The notes under the pieces were generated by a model. That model made no database searches and was not told the origin of the DNA. It worked only from the letters and a program-made list of their open reading frames with translations. From positions 1-8,721 of the forward strand of contig JAWLGN010000231.1 in assembly GCA_041685075.1 (NCBI GenBank): a stretch of 8,721 nucleotides of DNA, read 5' to 3'. The DNA comes from JAMCRM01 sp041685075 (GTDB lineage: Bacteria; Acidobacteriota; Terriglobia; Bryobacterales; Bryobacteraceae). The stretch's first letter is position 1; the number at the start of each line of letters is the position of its first letter. Both the position numbers and the translations under genes were made by a program. Positions 1 to 6,062 of this stretch are shown here, piece by piece.

Positions 1-990
1 CTCCCGGGTGCGTTGCTCGCCCGCCTGGGCGCCCAGCCCCGCTCCCACCTCCTGCGCCAGCGACGCGGGCGTGCAAACCATGGTCGAAGCGCTGTAGGAG
101 AGCCGGCCGAGCGGGTTGTGGTTCTCCTCGGGCCGGTCGTTGGCGTACGGTTCGACGATCATCAGGGTCCCGTCCGGTTTCAGGGCGGAGAGCGCATGCC
201 GGGCCGCGCCGGCCGGGTCGCCCATGTCGTGCAGACAGTCGAAGAAGGCGATCAGGTCGTAGCCGCCGTTGGCCGGGTAGCTTTTCGCGCTGGCCACCTC
301 GAAGGTGATCTGGTCCAGCAGGCCGTCGCGGCCGGCCAGGTGCCGTGCGTGCTCGACGGAACCGCTGTGATAATCGAAACCGAAGAAGCGGGATTTCGGG
401 AAGGCCCGTGCCATGAGCATTGTCGAAGCGCCGTGCCCGCAGCCGATGTCCGCCACCGCCGCTCCCCGCTCCAGTTTCTCTTTCATGCCCTCGAGCGCGG
501 GAATCCATTCGCTCACCAGGTGAGCCTGATAGCTGGGCCGGAAGAACCGCTCGGTACCGAAAAACAGGTTGGCATCGTGCTCGTGCCAGCCGACGCCATC
601 GCCGGTGCGGAAGGCCTGCGTGATCTTCGGCTCGTCTTTGAAACATGCGGAGATGATCTGGAAAGCCCCCGCGAGGTCGAGCGTCGTCAGCGCGAAGGCT
701 TGCTCGGGCGGCAACTCGTACCGCCGGGTGGCCGCATCGTACCGCACATACCCTCCGGCAGCGTTGGCGTTCAGCCACTCGCGGACGTAGCGCTCGGCGG
801 TGTTGGTTTTAGCCGCCAGTTCCGCGGACGTCAGTCCGCCCGCCCCCACCATGGCTCTGTATAAGCCCAGCTTGTCGCCGATGAGAATCAGCGGCGCGTG
901 CATGGCCGCGCCCATGTCCATGACCGCCTTCTCCATGAAGGCATCCAGCTTCGTCTGGTCGAAACCCAGAGACGTGCCCATCGTAGCCAT
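1..990 (-). CDS. SAM-dependent methyltransferase with N-terminal winged-helix domain (3' end missing)
   Basis: The frame is open from the ATG at 990 to the window edge, giving 330 residues without a stop, so the C-terminus lies outside. Residues about 25-100 look like the winged-helix dimerisation domain that precedes many small-molecule methyltransferases (IGDKLGLYRAM, then LTSAELAAKTNTAERYVREW). The Rossmann domain follows: motif I VADIGCGHGAS (about 179-189), an acidic residue at the end of the second strand (FGFDYH, D206), DLIAFFDCLHDMGDP (245-259) and LKPDGTLMIVEP (270-281). This matches the Rv2258c-like class I family, usually about 350 residues, so only the last few tens of residues are probably missing. 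The substrate cannot be read from the sequence. A GGAGGG at 995-1000 lies 4 nt from the ATG at 990; an in-frame ATG at 981 has a 13-nt spacing and is the alternative start. It reads in the same direction as the upstream lipoprotein gene but 116 bp away, so its own promoter is possible. Confidence 0.85.
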   Translation of the reverse strand, partial: MATMGTSLGFDQTKLDAFMEKAVMDMGAAMHAPLILIGDKLGLYRAMVGAGGLTSAELAAKTNTAERYVREWLNANAAGGYVRYDAATRRYELPPEQAFALTTLDLAGAFQIISACFKDEPKITQAFRTGDGVGWHEHDANLFFGTERFFRPSYQAHLVSEWIPALEGMKEKLERGAAVADIGCGHGASTMLMARAFPKSRFFGFDYHSGSVEHARHLAGRDGLLDQITFEVASAKSYPANGGYDLIAFFDCLHDMGDPAGAARHALSALKPDGTLMIVEPYANDRPEENHNPLGRLSYSASTMVCTPASLAQEVGAGLGAQAGEQRTRE

Positions 991-1003
991 TTTTCCCTCC
1001 AGA

Positions 1004-1017
1004 GCCCCGAAAGGGGC
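1004..1017 (-). promoter_or_regulatory. Small hairpin in the methyltransferase leader
   Basis: A perfect 5-bp GC stem (GCCCC / GGGGC) with a 4-nt loop ends 3 nt before the GGAGGG ribosome binding site of the methyltransferase. On the minus-strand RNA the loop is UUUC. A stem so close to the Shine-Dalgarno could affect translation initiation, or may be incidental in GC-rich DNA. There is no U-tract, so I do not call it a terminator. Confidence 0.25.
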
Positions 1018-1106
1018 CTGTTGAGGAACGCGTCATAAGAAGCGCGTTGGGCTCAGGTAACTGTGTAACGCCTGGGGCCGGACGGTGCGAACAGGCGCTT
1101 TCGGCG

Positions 1107-1637
1107 CTATTTGATGGGCCGTGCCGTAAGCTCGAGCTGCATCTGGCGCTTCGACGTGGGGTCGTCGGAGGAAAAGATGGTGGTCGGCTTGCCGAGTTGC
1201 ACCATTACGGGAGAACTCCAATTCACTTGACGGATGACCGGAGCCGGTGCGCCGGGTTCGGTGACGGCAGTACTGACGTTGGCGGCGACATGCGTAGATA
1301 ACCGGTTGCCAAGCTCCTGGGTTCTCCTGCACGTGATGTGTGTCCCCACCGATACATAGTTGAAAGCGGCATCTGATTTTTCGGGTGGCGCCGGCGCATT
1401 CGGAACGGGCAGCCGGCTGCTGGCACGGACTTCGGTGTCGCCCGGCCCGCCTGTCGCGACGGTCATGGTGTACGCCCGGCTGTTCACCAATTTGCCGGAT
1501 TCCAGCTCTTTGACAACGAAATCGAGACGGAAGAATTTCGGTTCGGCGGGCGGTGCGGCTCCCGCCTTGGCCGGTTCGTTCTGGGCGAAGCACCCGGCGA
1601 CCAGTAACACCACCAGGAGAAACGTTCGTGTCCACAT
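1107..1637 (-). CDS. Small predicted lipoprotein of unknown function
   Basis: It encodes 176 residues. The N-terminus MWTRTFLLVVLLVAGC is a lipoprotein signal with lipobox VAGC and the lipidated Cys at position 16, so the mature protein should be anchored in a membrane facing the periplasm. A GGGAG at 1647-1651, 9 nt upstream, supports the ATG at 1637 over an in-frame ATG at 1664 that would lie inside the preceding gene and spoil the signal peptide. After an Ala/Pro-rich linker (about 20-33) the body looks beta-rich: FFRLDFVVKELESGKLVNSR, then FNYVSVGTHITCR and a C-terminal VMVQLGKPTTIFSSDDP. The pattern 'xYVxVGTxI ... P ... VxLGKPT' recalls the beta-strand layout of secretin-type domains, but that is impression only. 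It sits 13 bp behind the putative anti-sigma gene and is probably co-transcribed with it, which suggests an envelope role or target of that regulon. Confidence 0.75.
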   Translation of the reverse strand: MWTRTFLLVVLLVAGCFAQNEPAKAGAAPPAEPKFFRLDFVVKELESGKLVNSRAYTMTVATGGPGDTEVRASSRLPVPNAPAPPEKSDAAFNYVSVGTHITCRRTQELGNRLSTHVAANVSTAVTEPGAPAPVIRQVNWSSPVMVQLGKPTTIFSSDDPTSKRQMQLELTARPIK

Positions 1638-1650
1638 GATTCTATGCTCC

Positions 1651-2181
1651 CTATTCCGAGCCACTGCCCGGCGTTAACTGTTGATTGACTTCCTCGATAC
1701 CGTTCGGTTCCATTTCGCTCTCGGCACGCTCGCCGAGTACCTCCAACGCCAGCTCCGGCGCCACGCGATAGATGGCCAGCAGCGCGCGTTCCTCGCTCGT
1801 CAGCGGCGTAGGGGTGGGGAACTCGGGCCGCTTCGGCAGCGTTCTCCGCGGCGCGTTCCTACGGGCCGGGCGCGGGGGCGGCTCAGGTTTTGCGACCTCG
1901 ACAGGCGCCCGTGCGGGTATGGTGGCCGCGCTCTCGGCGATTCGAGGAGGCGGCGCGGGCTCCGGCGCACGATGGCTCCAGTAGACTACGGCGGCTGCCA
2001 GGCAAGCCGCGGCGGCACCCGGCAGCGCCCACCGCAGCAGGGGGAAACCGCGCGGCGCGCGTTCGCCGCGGACCCGGTAGAGAATCCGCGACTCAAGCCC
2101 CGCGCGGGGCTCCCGGTTGGCATAGGCCGCGAGCCCCTCATCCAGCAGGCGGTCTAACGCATCGCGCTCTTCATCTGCCAT
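1651..2181 (-). CDS. Single-span membrane protein, probable anti-sigma factor
   Basis: It encodes 176 residues. The N-terminal part (1-45) is charged and helical (MADEERDALDRLLDEGLAAY). One hydrophobic segment at about 50-68 (WALPGAAAACLAAAVVYW) is followed by a long Pro/Ala/Arg-rich stretch (about 71-125) and a short helical C-terminus (LTSEERALLAIYRVAPELAL). The topology is cytoplasmic head, one membrane span, extracytoplasmic tail, as in anti-sigma factors. The start at 2181 is favoured over an upstream in-frame ATG at 2283 because a strong GGAGG(AGGG) lies a few bases before it. It overlaps the end of the sigma factor gene by 11 bp, implying translational coupling. The HxxxCxxC zinc motif of ZAS-type anti-sigma factors is absent, so the function rests on position and topology rather than on a recognised domain. 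Confidence 0.7.
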   Translation of the reverse strand: MADEERDALDRLLDEGLAAYANREPRAGLESRILYRVRGERAPRGFPLLRWALPGAAAACLAAAVVYWSHRAPEPAPPPRIAESAATIPARAPVEVAKPEPPPRPARRNAPRRTLPKRPEFPTPTPLTSEERALLAIYRVAPELALEVLGERAESEMEPNGIEEVNQQLTPGSGSE

Positions 2182-2740
2182 GTTTCCCTCCTCCCAGTGT
2201 GGCCAGTTTCTCGCGTAGAATCCGGCGCGCGCGCATAATGCGGGTGCGCACGGTCCCCTCCGCGATTCCCATAGTCGCGGCAATCTCCCGCGAGGTCAGC
2301 CCCTCGACGGCCGAGAGGGCCAGCGGCTGGCGCAGCTCCTCCGGAAGGGCGTCCACCAGGCGCCGCACCACCTCGTTCCAGTCCCCCGCCACCGCCATGG
2401 CTTCCGGACTGGCCGCGGGCGACGGCGTGCGCTCATCGAGTTCCGCCTCCGGCCGCCGCCGCCGTTTCCTCACCGCGATCCGCCAGGCCGCGCACGCCAG
2501 GAAGGCCCGCTCGTCCTCCATCCGTTCCCAGGTTCCCGTCCGGTAGAGCTTCAGAAACGTTTCCTGCACCACGTCTTCGGCCAGTTGCGGGTTCCGCACG
2601 ACGGCATACGCCACCCGGAAGACGAAGCGCGCCTGCCGCTCCACCAGGGCAGTGAAGCGGGCTTCGTGCCCGGCCGCCTCCTCGCCTGGCGAGAGCGGCA
2701 CCGGTTCGTTCGTGGCCAGGTTTCCCGTCAGCTCGATCAT
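2171..2740 (-). CDS. ECF-type RNA polymerase sigma factor
   Basis: It encodes 189 residues, normal for an ECF sigma-70 family protein. Region 2 spans about 25-92 (FRVAYAVVRNPQLAEDVVQE, TFLKLYR) and contains the -10 recognition and core-binding helices. A Pro/Ala linker follows at about 97-118. Region 4 spans about 127-180 (LPEELRQPLALSAVEGLTS, then REIAATMGIAEGTVRTRIMR), which is the helix-turn-helix that binds the -35 element. The ATG at 2740 was chosen because an in-frame ATG at 2923 would run through the divergent hydrolase gene and add about 60 non-conserved residues. The ribosome binding site at 2740 is weak; a GTG at 2755 is possible. The factor should direct RNA polymerase to a small regulon and is probably held inactive by the overlapping membrane protein. 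The signal it responds to is not evident. Confidence 0.88.
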   Translation of the reverse strand: MIELTGNLATNEPVPLSPGEEAAGHEARFTALVERQARFVFRVAYAVVRNPQLAEDVVQETFLKLYRTGTWERMEDERAFLACAAWRIAVRKRRRRPEAELDERTPSPAASPEAMAVAGDWNEVVRRLVDALPEELRQPLALSAVEGLTSREIAATMGIAEGTVRTRIMRARRILREKLATLGGGKHGR

Positions 2741-2772
2741 GCGCGCGCCGTCCACTAACGCCGTCAAATAGC

Positions 2773-2800
2773 AAAGACCCGCGGCGCCGGCGATCCGTTC
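2773..2800 (-). promoter_or_regulatory. Possible ECF-type autoregulatory promoter of the sigma operon
   Basis: On the minus strand GAAC (2797-2800) is followed 18 nt later by GTCTTT (2773-2778), about 33 nt before the sigma factor ATG. GAAC near -35 and GTC near -10 is the common layout of ECF-dependent promoters, many of which drive their own sigma gene. The match is short and could be chance. Confidence 0.22.
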
Positions 2801-2826
2801 AGATTTTTCCCCCGGCAGTGTAGTAT
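2798..2826 (+). promoter_or_regulatory. Possible sigma-70-like promoter for the hydrolase gene
   Basis: TTCAGA (2798-2803) and TAGTAT (2821-2826) are separated by 17 bp and each matches 4 of 6 consensus positions. Transcription would start near 2833, leaving a leader of about 25 nt that contains the strong GGAGGAGGAGG ribosome binding site. It lies in an AT-richer stretch of an otherwise GC-rich divergent intergenic region (2741-2857). Confidence 0.35.
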
Positions 2827-2857
2827 TACAGAAAGACTCACTCCGGAGGAGGAGGGG

Positions 2858-3751
2858 ATGGAACGAAGGAAGGCAAGCGATTACCCGCAGGAGCTTTTGA
2901 ACCTGTTCGACCGGTACGTTCACGGCGACCTGGACCGCCGTGGCTTCCTGGACGGCGCCAAGCAGTTCGCCACGGCCGGCGCCACCGCAACGGCGATTTG
3001 GGAAAGCCTGCGTCCGAACTACGCCTGGGCGCAGCAGGTCCCCAAGGAGGACAGCCGCATCAAGACCGAGTACGTGACGGTGCCCTCACCGGAGGGCAAT
3101 GGCAGCATTCGCTGCTACCTGGTGCGGACCGCCGATGCGCCCGGGCGGCTTCCCGGCGTCCTGGTAGTGCACGAGAACCGCGGGCTGAACCCGTACATCG
3201 AAGACGTGGCGCGACGGCTGGGTACCGAAAATTACATCGCGCTGGCTCCCGACGGGTTGACCAGCGTGGGCGGCTATCCCGGCGACGACGAACAGGGCGG
3301 CGCGTTGTTCCGCAAGGTGGACCGGGAGAAGATGACGGCGGATTTCGAAGCCGCCGCGCGCTGGCTCAAGGCGCGCCCGGACTCGACGGGCAAAATCGGG
3401 GTGGTGGGCTTCTGCTTCGGCGGAGCCATCGCCAACACCCTGGCGGTGCGGATGGGCGCCGACCTCGCGGCCGCGGTAGCCTTCTACGGCGGAGCGCCGC
3501 CGGCCTCCGAGGTGCCCAAGATCAAGGCCGCCATTCTGGTGCATCACGGCTCCGAAGACAAGCGCCTGGTGGCCGGATGGCCCGCCTATGAGCAGGCGCT
3601 CAAGGCCAGCGGCATCAACTACGCCGGCTACATCTACGAAGGCGCGCAGCACGGCTTCCACAACGACACCACCCCGCGCTACGACGAAGCCGCCGCCAAA
3701 CTCGCCTGGAAGCGGACGCTCGAGGTGTTCAATAAGTATCTGAGGAGCTGA
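2858..3751 (+). CDS. Dienelactone hydrolase family protein (YghX-like), probably exported
   Basis: This 297-residue alpha/beta-hydrolase closely follows the layout of E. coli YghX (about 300 residues) throughout. The N-terminus has the family start (SDYPQELLNLFDRYVHGDLD) and a twin-arginine-like motif DRRGFL (R27, R28), then a mildly hydrophobic Ala/Thr stretch and AWA at 56-58 before QQ, so Tat export with cleavage near 58 is plausible. The catalytic triad is visible: nucleophile C186 in GFCFGG, D234 in GSEDKR and H265 in GAQHGFHND. The conserved block HENRGLNPYIEDVARRLG is at about 105-122. The family hydrolyses ester or lactone bonds, but the substrate here is unknown. A GGAGGAGGAGG sits immediately upstream of the ATG. 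The gene is divergent from the sigma operon and ends 6 bp from the convergent cytochrome gene. Confidence 0.92.
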   Translation: MERRKASDYPQELLNLFDRYVHGDLDRRGFLDGAKQFATAGATATAIWESLRPNYAWAQQVPKEDSRIKTEYVTVPSPEGNGSIRCYLVRTADAPGRLPGVLVVHENRGLNPYIEDVARRLGTENYIALAPDGLTSVGGYPGDDEQGGALFRKVDREKMTADFEAAARWLKARPDSTGKIGVVGFCFGGAIANTLAVRMGADLAAAVAFYGGAPPASEVPKIKAAILVHHGSEDKRLVAGWPAYEQALKASGINYAGYIYEGAQHGFHNDTTPRYDEAAAKLAWKRTLEVFNKYLRS

Positions 3752-3757
3752 CGGGAG

Positions 3758-4339
3758 CTACGGTCCGCAGCGGCCGGGGCGGTCTCCTTCCAGGCACGGA
3801 ATGGCACGCAGAAACTCGTAGACAGCCGAAAGCTCACGGTCTGTCATGTTTCGCTGTACCGGCCAGGGCATGACTTGCAGGAGATGGCTGTCGGGCGGAT
3901 CTCCGGTCGGCCTGCGATCGATGCCCGTCCGAATGGTTTGGATGAACTGTTCGCGAGTCATGCCGGCCGGTAATCCCGCGGCATTGGGAGTGAGATTTCG
4001 GGGCACGAACACAGGGCCGAACATAGGGGAGCCGCCCACGAGATACCCATTTGCCGCGATGATGGCGGGCTCTCCCAGGAACGGATTGCCGCCCGGCGCC
4101 CATTGCGGGTTTCCGTGGCAGCCGTTGCAGTCTGCCTGGGCGTTCACGATGTAACTGCCCAAGCCTACCAGCGCGGGATTCTTCCCCTTCAAGTTCAGGG
4201 GAATCCCGGATTGTTGCACGATCGCGAAGCCTTGCTGGATCTTGCTGTGCTCATCGGGTGGCCCCTGCGTTGTGCCGGGAGAGGCGAAAAAAGCCAACGA
4301 AGCGGCCAGAACGGTTACGACCAGGAGAATGCGTTTCAT
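3758..4339 (-). CDS. Monohaem c-type cytochrome, exported
   Basis: It encodes 193 residues. The N-terminus MKRILLVVTVLAASLAFFAS is a Sec signal peptide. A GGAG at 4345-4348, 5 nt upstream, supports the ATG at 4339; in-frame ATGs at 4360 and 4402 would bury the signal. One haem c site, CNGCH (C71, C74, H75), follows SYIVNAQAD. The C-terminal part (VMPWPVQRNMTDREL, about 157-170) supplies candidate axial methionines, most likely M158, and YEFLRAIPC is the usual closing helix. This is a class I-like periplasmic electron carrier of the type often seen beside or fused to exported dehydrogenases, but no such enzyme is adjacent here, so its partner is unknown. Two further cysteines (C182, C191) near the C-terminus could form a disulfide. 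Confidence 0.88.
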   Translation of the reverse strand: MKRILLVVTVLAASLAFFASPGTTQGPPDEHSKIQQGFAIVQQSGIPLNLKGKNPALVGLGSYIVNAQADCNGCHGNPQWAPGGNPFLGEPAIIAANGYLVGGSPMFGPVFVPRNLTPNAAGLPAGMTREQFIQTIRTGIDRRPTGDPPDSHLLQVMPWPVQRNMTDRELSAVYEFLRAIPCLEGDRPGRCGP

Positions 4340-4403
4340 CTGGGCTCCAATCAGGTCCATTTTCCCCTGAGCCGATTGAAGCAATTGTGAAATAGCTGCC
4401 ACC

Positions 4404-4574
4404 TCAAAAGAGTGTCAGCGGCGAGGCCAGCATATTGCCGCTGGTCCGGTCGCCATCGCTCCATTCGCCCCACAGGTATTCGCGCGTTTCGACGATGAAG
4501 GTCAGGATCGGCTGGTAGCTCTGTCCCGCCGGTGCTTGCGCGGCGGCGCGTGCATGTGCGATCTTAGATTTCAA
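4404..4574 (-). CDS. 56-codon open frame, small gene or tail of a lost gene
   Basis: This frame begins at a TTG just after an in-frame TAA (4581-4583) and ends at the TGA at 4404. The product is unrecognised; its core reads QPILTFIVETREYLWGEW, then SDGDRTSGNMLASPLTLF. Two things argue for real coding origin: about 32 of 38 codons across the core end in G or C, as in the neighbouring genes, and the composition mixes aromatic, acidic and hydrophobic residues like a folded C-terminus. AAAGGA lies upstream of the TTG, but only 2 nt away, which is poor spacing, and no ATG or GTG fits. It could be a remnant whose 5' part was removed when the hdr operon was placed next to it, or a small intact gene ahead of the cytochrome. 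The rest of 4340-4636 shows no terminator, repeat or convincing promoter. Confidence 0.42.
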   Translation of the reverse strand: MKSKIAHARAAAQAPAGQSYQPILTFIVETREYLWGEWSDGDRTSGNMLASPLTLF

Positions 4575-4636
4575 GGTCCTTTATTCTGCAGGTTCACCGC
4601 GCGGGCGATGGCCGGCGCATAGAAAGGCACTGAGAC

Positions 4637-5212
4637 GTGACGGAACCAGCTTGCTCTGCTGGGCCGGACGCTGCTCTCACCCGTATCCTGGGCCACACTT
4701 CAATCAGCGCCTGCTATCAGTGTGGAAAATGTACTGCGGGCTGTCCGGTGGCAGGGCACATGGAATTGCCCCCCACGCGAATCTTAAGGCTGCTGCAGTT
4801 GGGCAACCTGGAGGCCGCCGTGCGCTCCGAGTCGATCTGGAAGTGCGTGTCGTGCCAGACCTGCACCACACGCTGTCCCCAAGGGGTGGATTGCGCGGGC
4901 GTGATGGACGCGCTGCGGCAGATGGCCTTCGAGCGCGGGCTTGCTTCACTCGCTCAGCGCCGCACGATCGTCTTTCAGAAGGCTTTTCTCGAGAACATCC
5001 GGCGCAATGGACGGCTCAATGAAATCGAACTGACCGCGGCGTTCAAGGGAGAGGTCTTTTCCCGCAGCCGCAGCCTCCCGTTCCTGTTCGAGAGCGCGGG
5101 CCTCGCGCCGGCGCTGTGGAAGCGGCGCAAGCTGCACCTGCGCGGCGAAAAGGCGCGCGACCAGGCCGTGGTGGCGCGGATCTTCCAGCGGACCGCTGGA
5201 GGCGCGGAATGA
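4637..5212 (+). CDS. hdrC: CoB-CoM heterodisulfide reductase-like subunit C
   Basis: It encodes 191 residues, in the usual HdrC size range. Two cubane 4Fe-4S motifs are complete: CYQCGKCTAGCP (C26, C29, C32, C36) and CVSCQTCTTRCP (C70, C73, C76, C80). The rest is helical and ends in a basic tail. No membrane segment is present, so this is the soluble type and not fused to a cytochrome b subunit. In the Hdr complex HdrC carries electrons from HdrA to the catalytic subunit HdrB. The start is a GTG at 4637 with GAAAGG about 10 nt upstream; no better ATG precedes the first cluster. Its TGA overlaps the ATG of hdrB (ATGA at 5209-5212), implying translational coupling. It is the first gene of the operon. 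Confidence 0.93.
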   Translation: MTEPACSAGPDAALTRILGHTSISACYQCGKCTAGCPVAGHMELPPTRILRLLQLGNLEAAVRSESIWKCVSCQTCTTRCPQGVDCAGVMDALRQMAFERGLASLAQRRTIVFQKAFLENIRRNGRLNEIELTAAFKGEVFSRSRSLPFLFESAGLAPALWKRRKLHLRGEKARDQAVVARIFQRTAGGAE

Positions 5213-6060
5213 GACTGGGATACTACCCGGGATGCGCCCTGCACGGCACCTCGAACGATTACGAACAGTCGCTGCGGGCCTGCTTAACCGCTCTCGACGT
5301 CGCGCTGGACGAAGTCGACGACTGGATCTGCTGCGGGGCCACCGCTGCCCACTCGCTCAACCACAAGCTCGCTATCGCCCTGCCGGCGCGCAACCTGGCG
5401 ATTGCCCGCGAGCAGGGAATCGAGGAGATGCTGGCGCCCTGTCCGATGTGCTCGATGCAGTTGCTGCGGGCGCAGCAGGCCATCGAGGGCGAGGCTCAAC
5501 TGAGGGCGGAGATGGCAGGCATCGTCGAGGCCGACCCGGCCGGCGGCCCTCGCGTGCTCAACGCCATTCAGGTGTTCGAGCGGATCGGGCTCGAAAAGCT
5601 GAAGGCGGCGGTTCGGAATCCGCTGAAGGAGTGGAAGCCTGCCTGCTATTACGGCTGCCTGCTGGTGCGCCCTCCCTCGGTAGTGGCGTTCGATGACGCC
5701 GAGCAGCCGCAGTCGATGGAAGCGATCCTGGCGGCGCTCGGCGCCAAGCCCGTTGCCTGGGGATCCAAAACCGAGTGCTGCGGCGCGGGCATGACGATGT
5801 CTACGCCGGAGACGGTGATCGAACTCGCCGGCCGCATTCTGGCCAACGCGGTAGCGCACGGCGCCAACTGCCTGATCACGGCGTGCCCCATGTGCCACGT
5901 CAACCTCGATATGAAACAGCCTGACATCGAACGCTCGCTCGGCGCGCGGTTCGGCCTGCCGGTTTACTACCTCACCGACGCGGTCGGAATGGCGCTGGGC
6001 TTGAGCGAGGCGCAACTCGGTGTAGACCGGCACTTCGTGGTTGCGCGGAGGGAGGCGTAG
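5209..6060 (+). CDS. hdrB: CoB-CoM heterodisulfide reductase-like subunit B
   Basis: It encodes 283 residues, typical for HdrB. Both CCG domains are intact: C9, C41, C42, C78, C81 in the first half (YYPGC, ICCGA, CPMC) and C150, C190, C191, C226, C229 in the second (YYGC, ECCGAG, CPMC). In methanogen HdrB these ten cysteines hold the two noncubane 4Fe-4S clusters that cleave the CoM-S-S-CoB disulfide, and the first-half spacing looks identical to that protein. The enzyme is therefore predicted to be a competent catalytic subunit, although the substrate in a bacterium need not be CoM-S-S-CoB. The ATG at 5209 was chosen because MRLGYYPGC is the conserved beginning; an in-frame ATG at 5116 lies inside hdrC. 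The gene overlaps hdrC by 4 bp and ends 2 bp before hdrA. Confidence 0.94.
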   Translation: MRLGYYPGCALHGTSNDYEQSLRACLTALDVALDEVDDWICCGATAAHSLNHKLAIALPARNLAIAREQGIEEMLAPCPMCSMQLLRAQQAIEGEAQLRAEMAGIVEADPAGGPRVLNAIQVFERIGLEKLKAAVRNPLKEWKPACYYGCLLVRPPSVVAFDDAEQPQSMEAILAALGAKPVAWGSKTECCGAGMTMSTPETVIELAGRILANAVAHGANCLITACPMCHVNLDMKQPDIERSLGARFGLPVYYLTDAVGMALGLSEAQLGVDRHFVVARREA

Positions 6061-6062
6061 GC

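Noticed and set aside
13..864. 283-residue open frame on the plus strand over the methyltransferase
   Set aside because: The minus-strand frame contains clear methyltransferase motifs, a ribosome binding site and family-like length. The plus-strand frame has no recognisable domain.
1095..1107. GCGC...GCGC stem at the end of the lipoprotein gene as a terminator
   Set aside because: The stem is only 4 bp with mismatches at its edge and no T-run follows.
3086..3661. 191-residue minus-strand frame opposite the hydrolase gene
   Set aside because: The plus strand encodes an intact catalytic triad and family-conserved blocks, and the antisense frame shows nothing recognisable.
3740..3775. Possible bidirectional terminator between the convergent hydrolase and cytochrome genes
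   Set aside because: The stops are only 6 bp apart and I find no stem with a T-tract on either side.
4564..4636. Promoter for the hdr operon
   Set aside because: AT-richer bases exist around 4564-4590, but no pair of -35/-10 hexamers with acceptable spacing stands out, so I do not place one.
5284..6033. 249-residue minus-strand frame opposite hdrB
   Set aside because: It is a shadow of hdrB, rich in Arg, His and Ala, with no motif.
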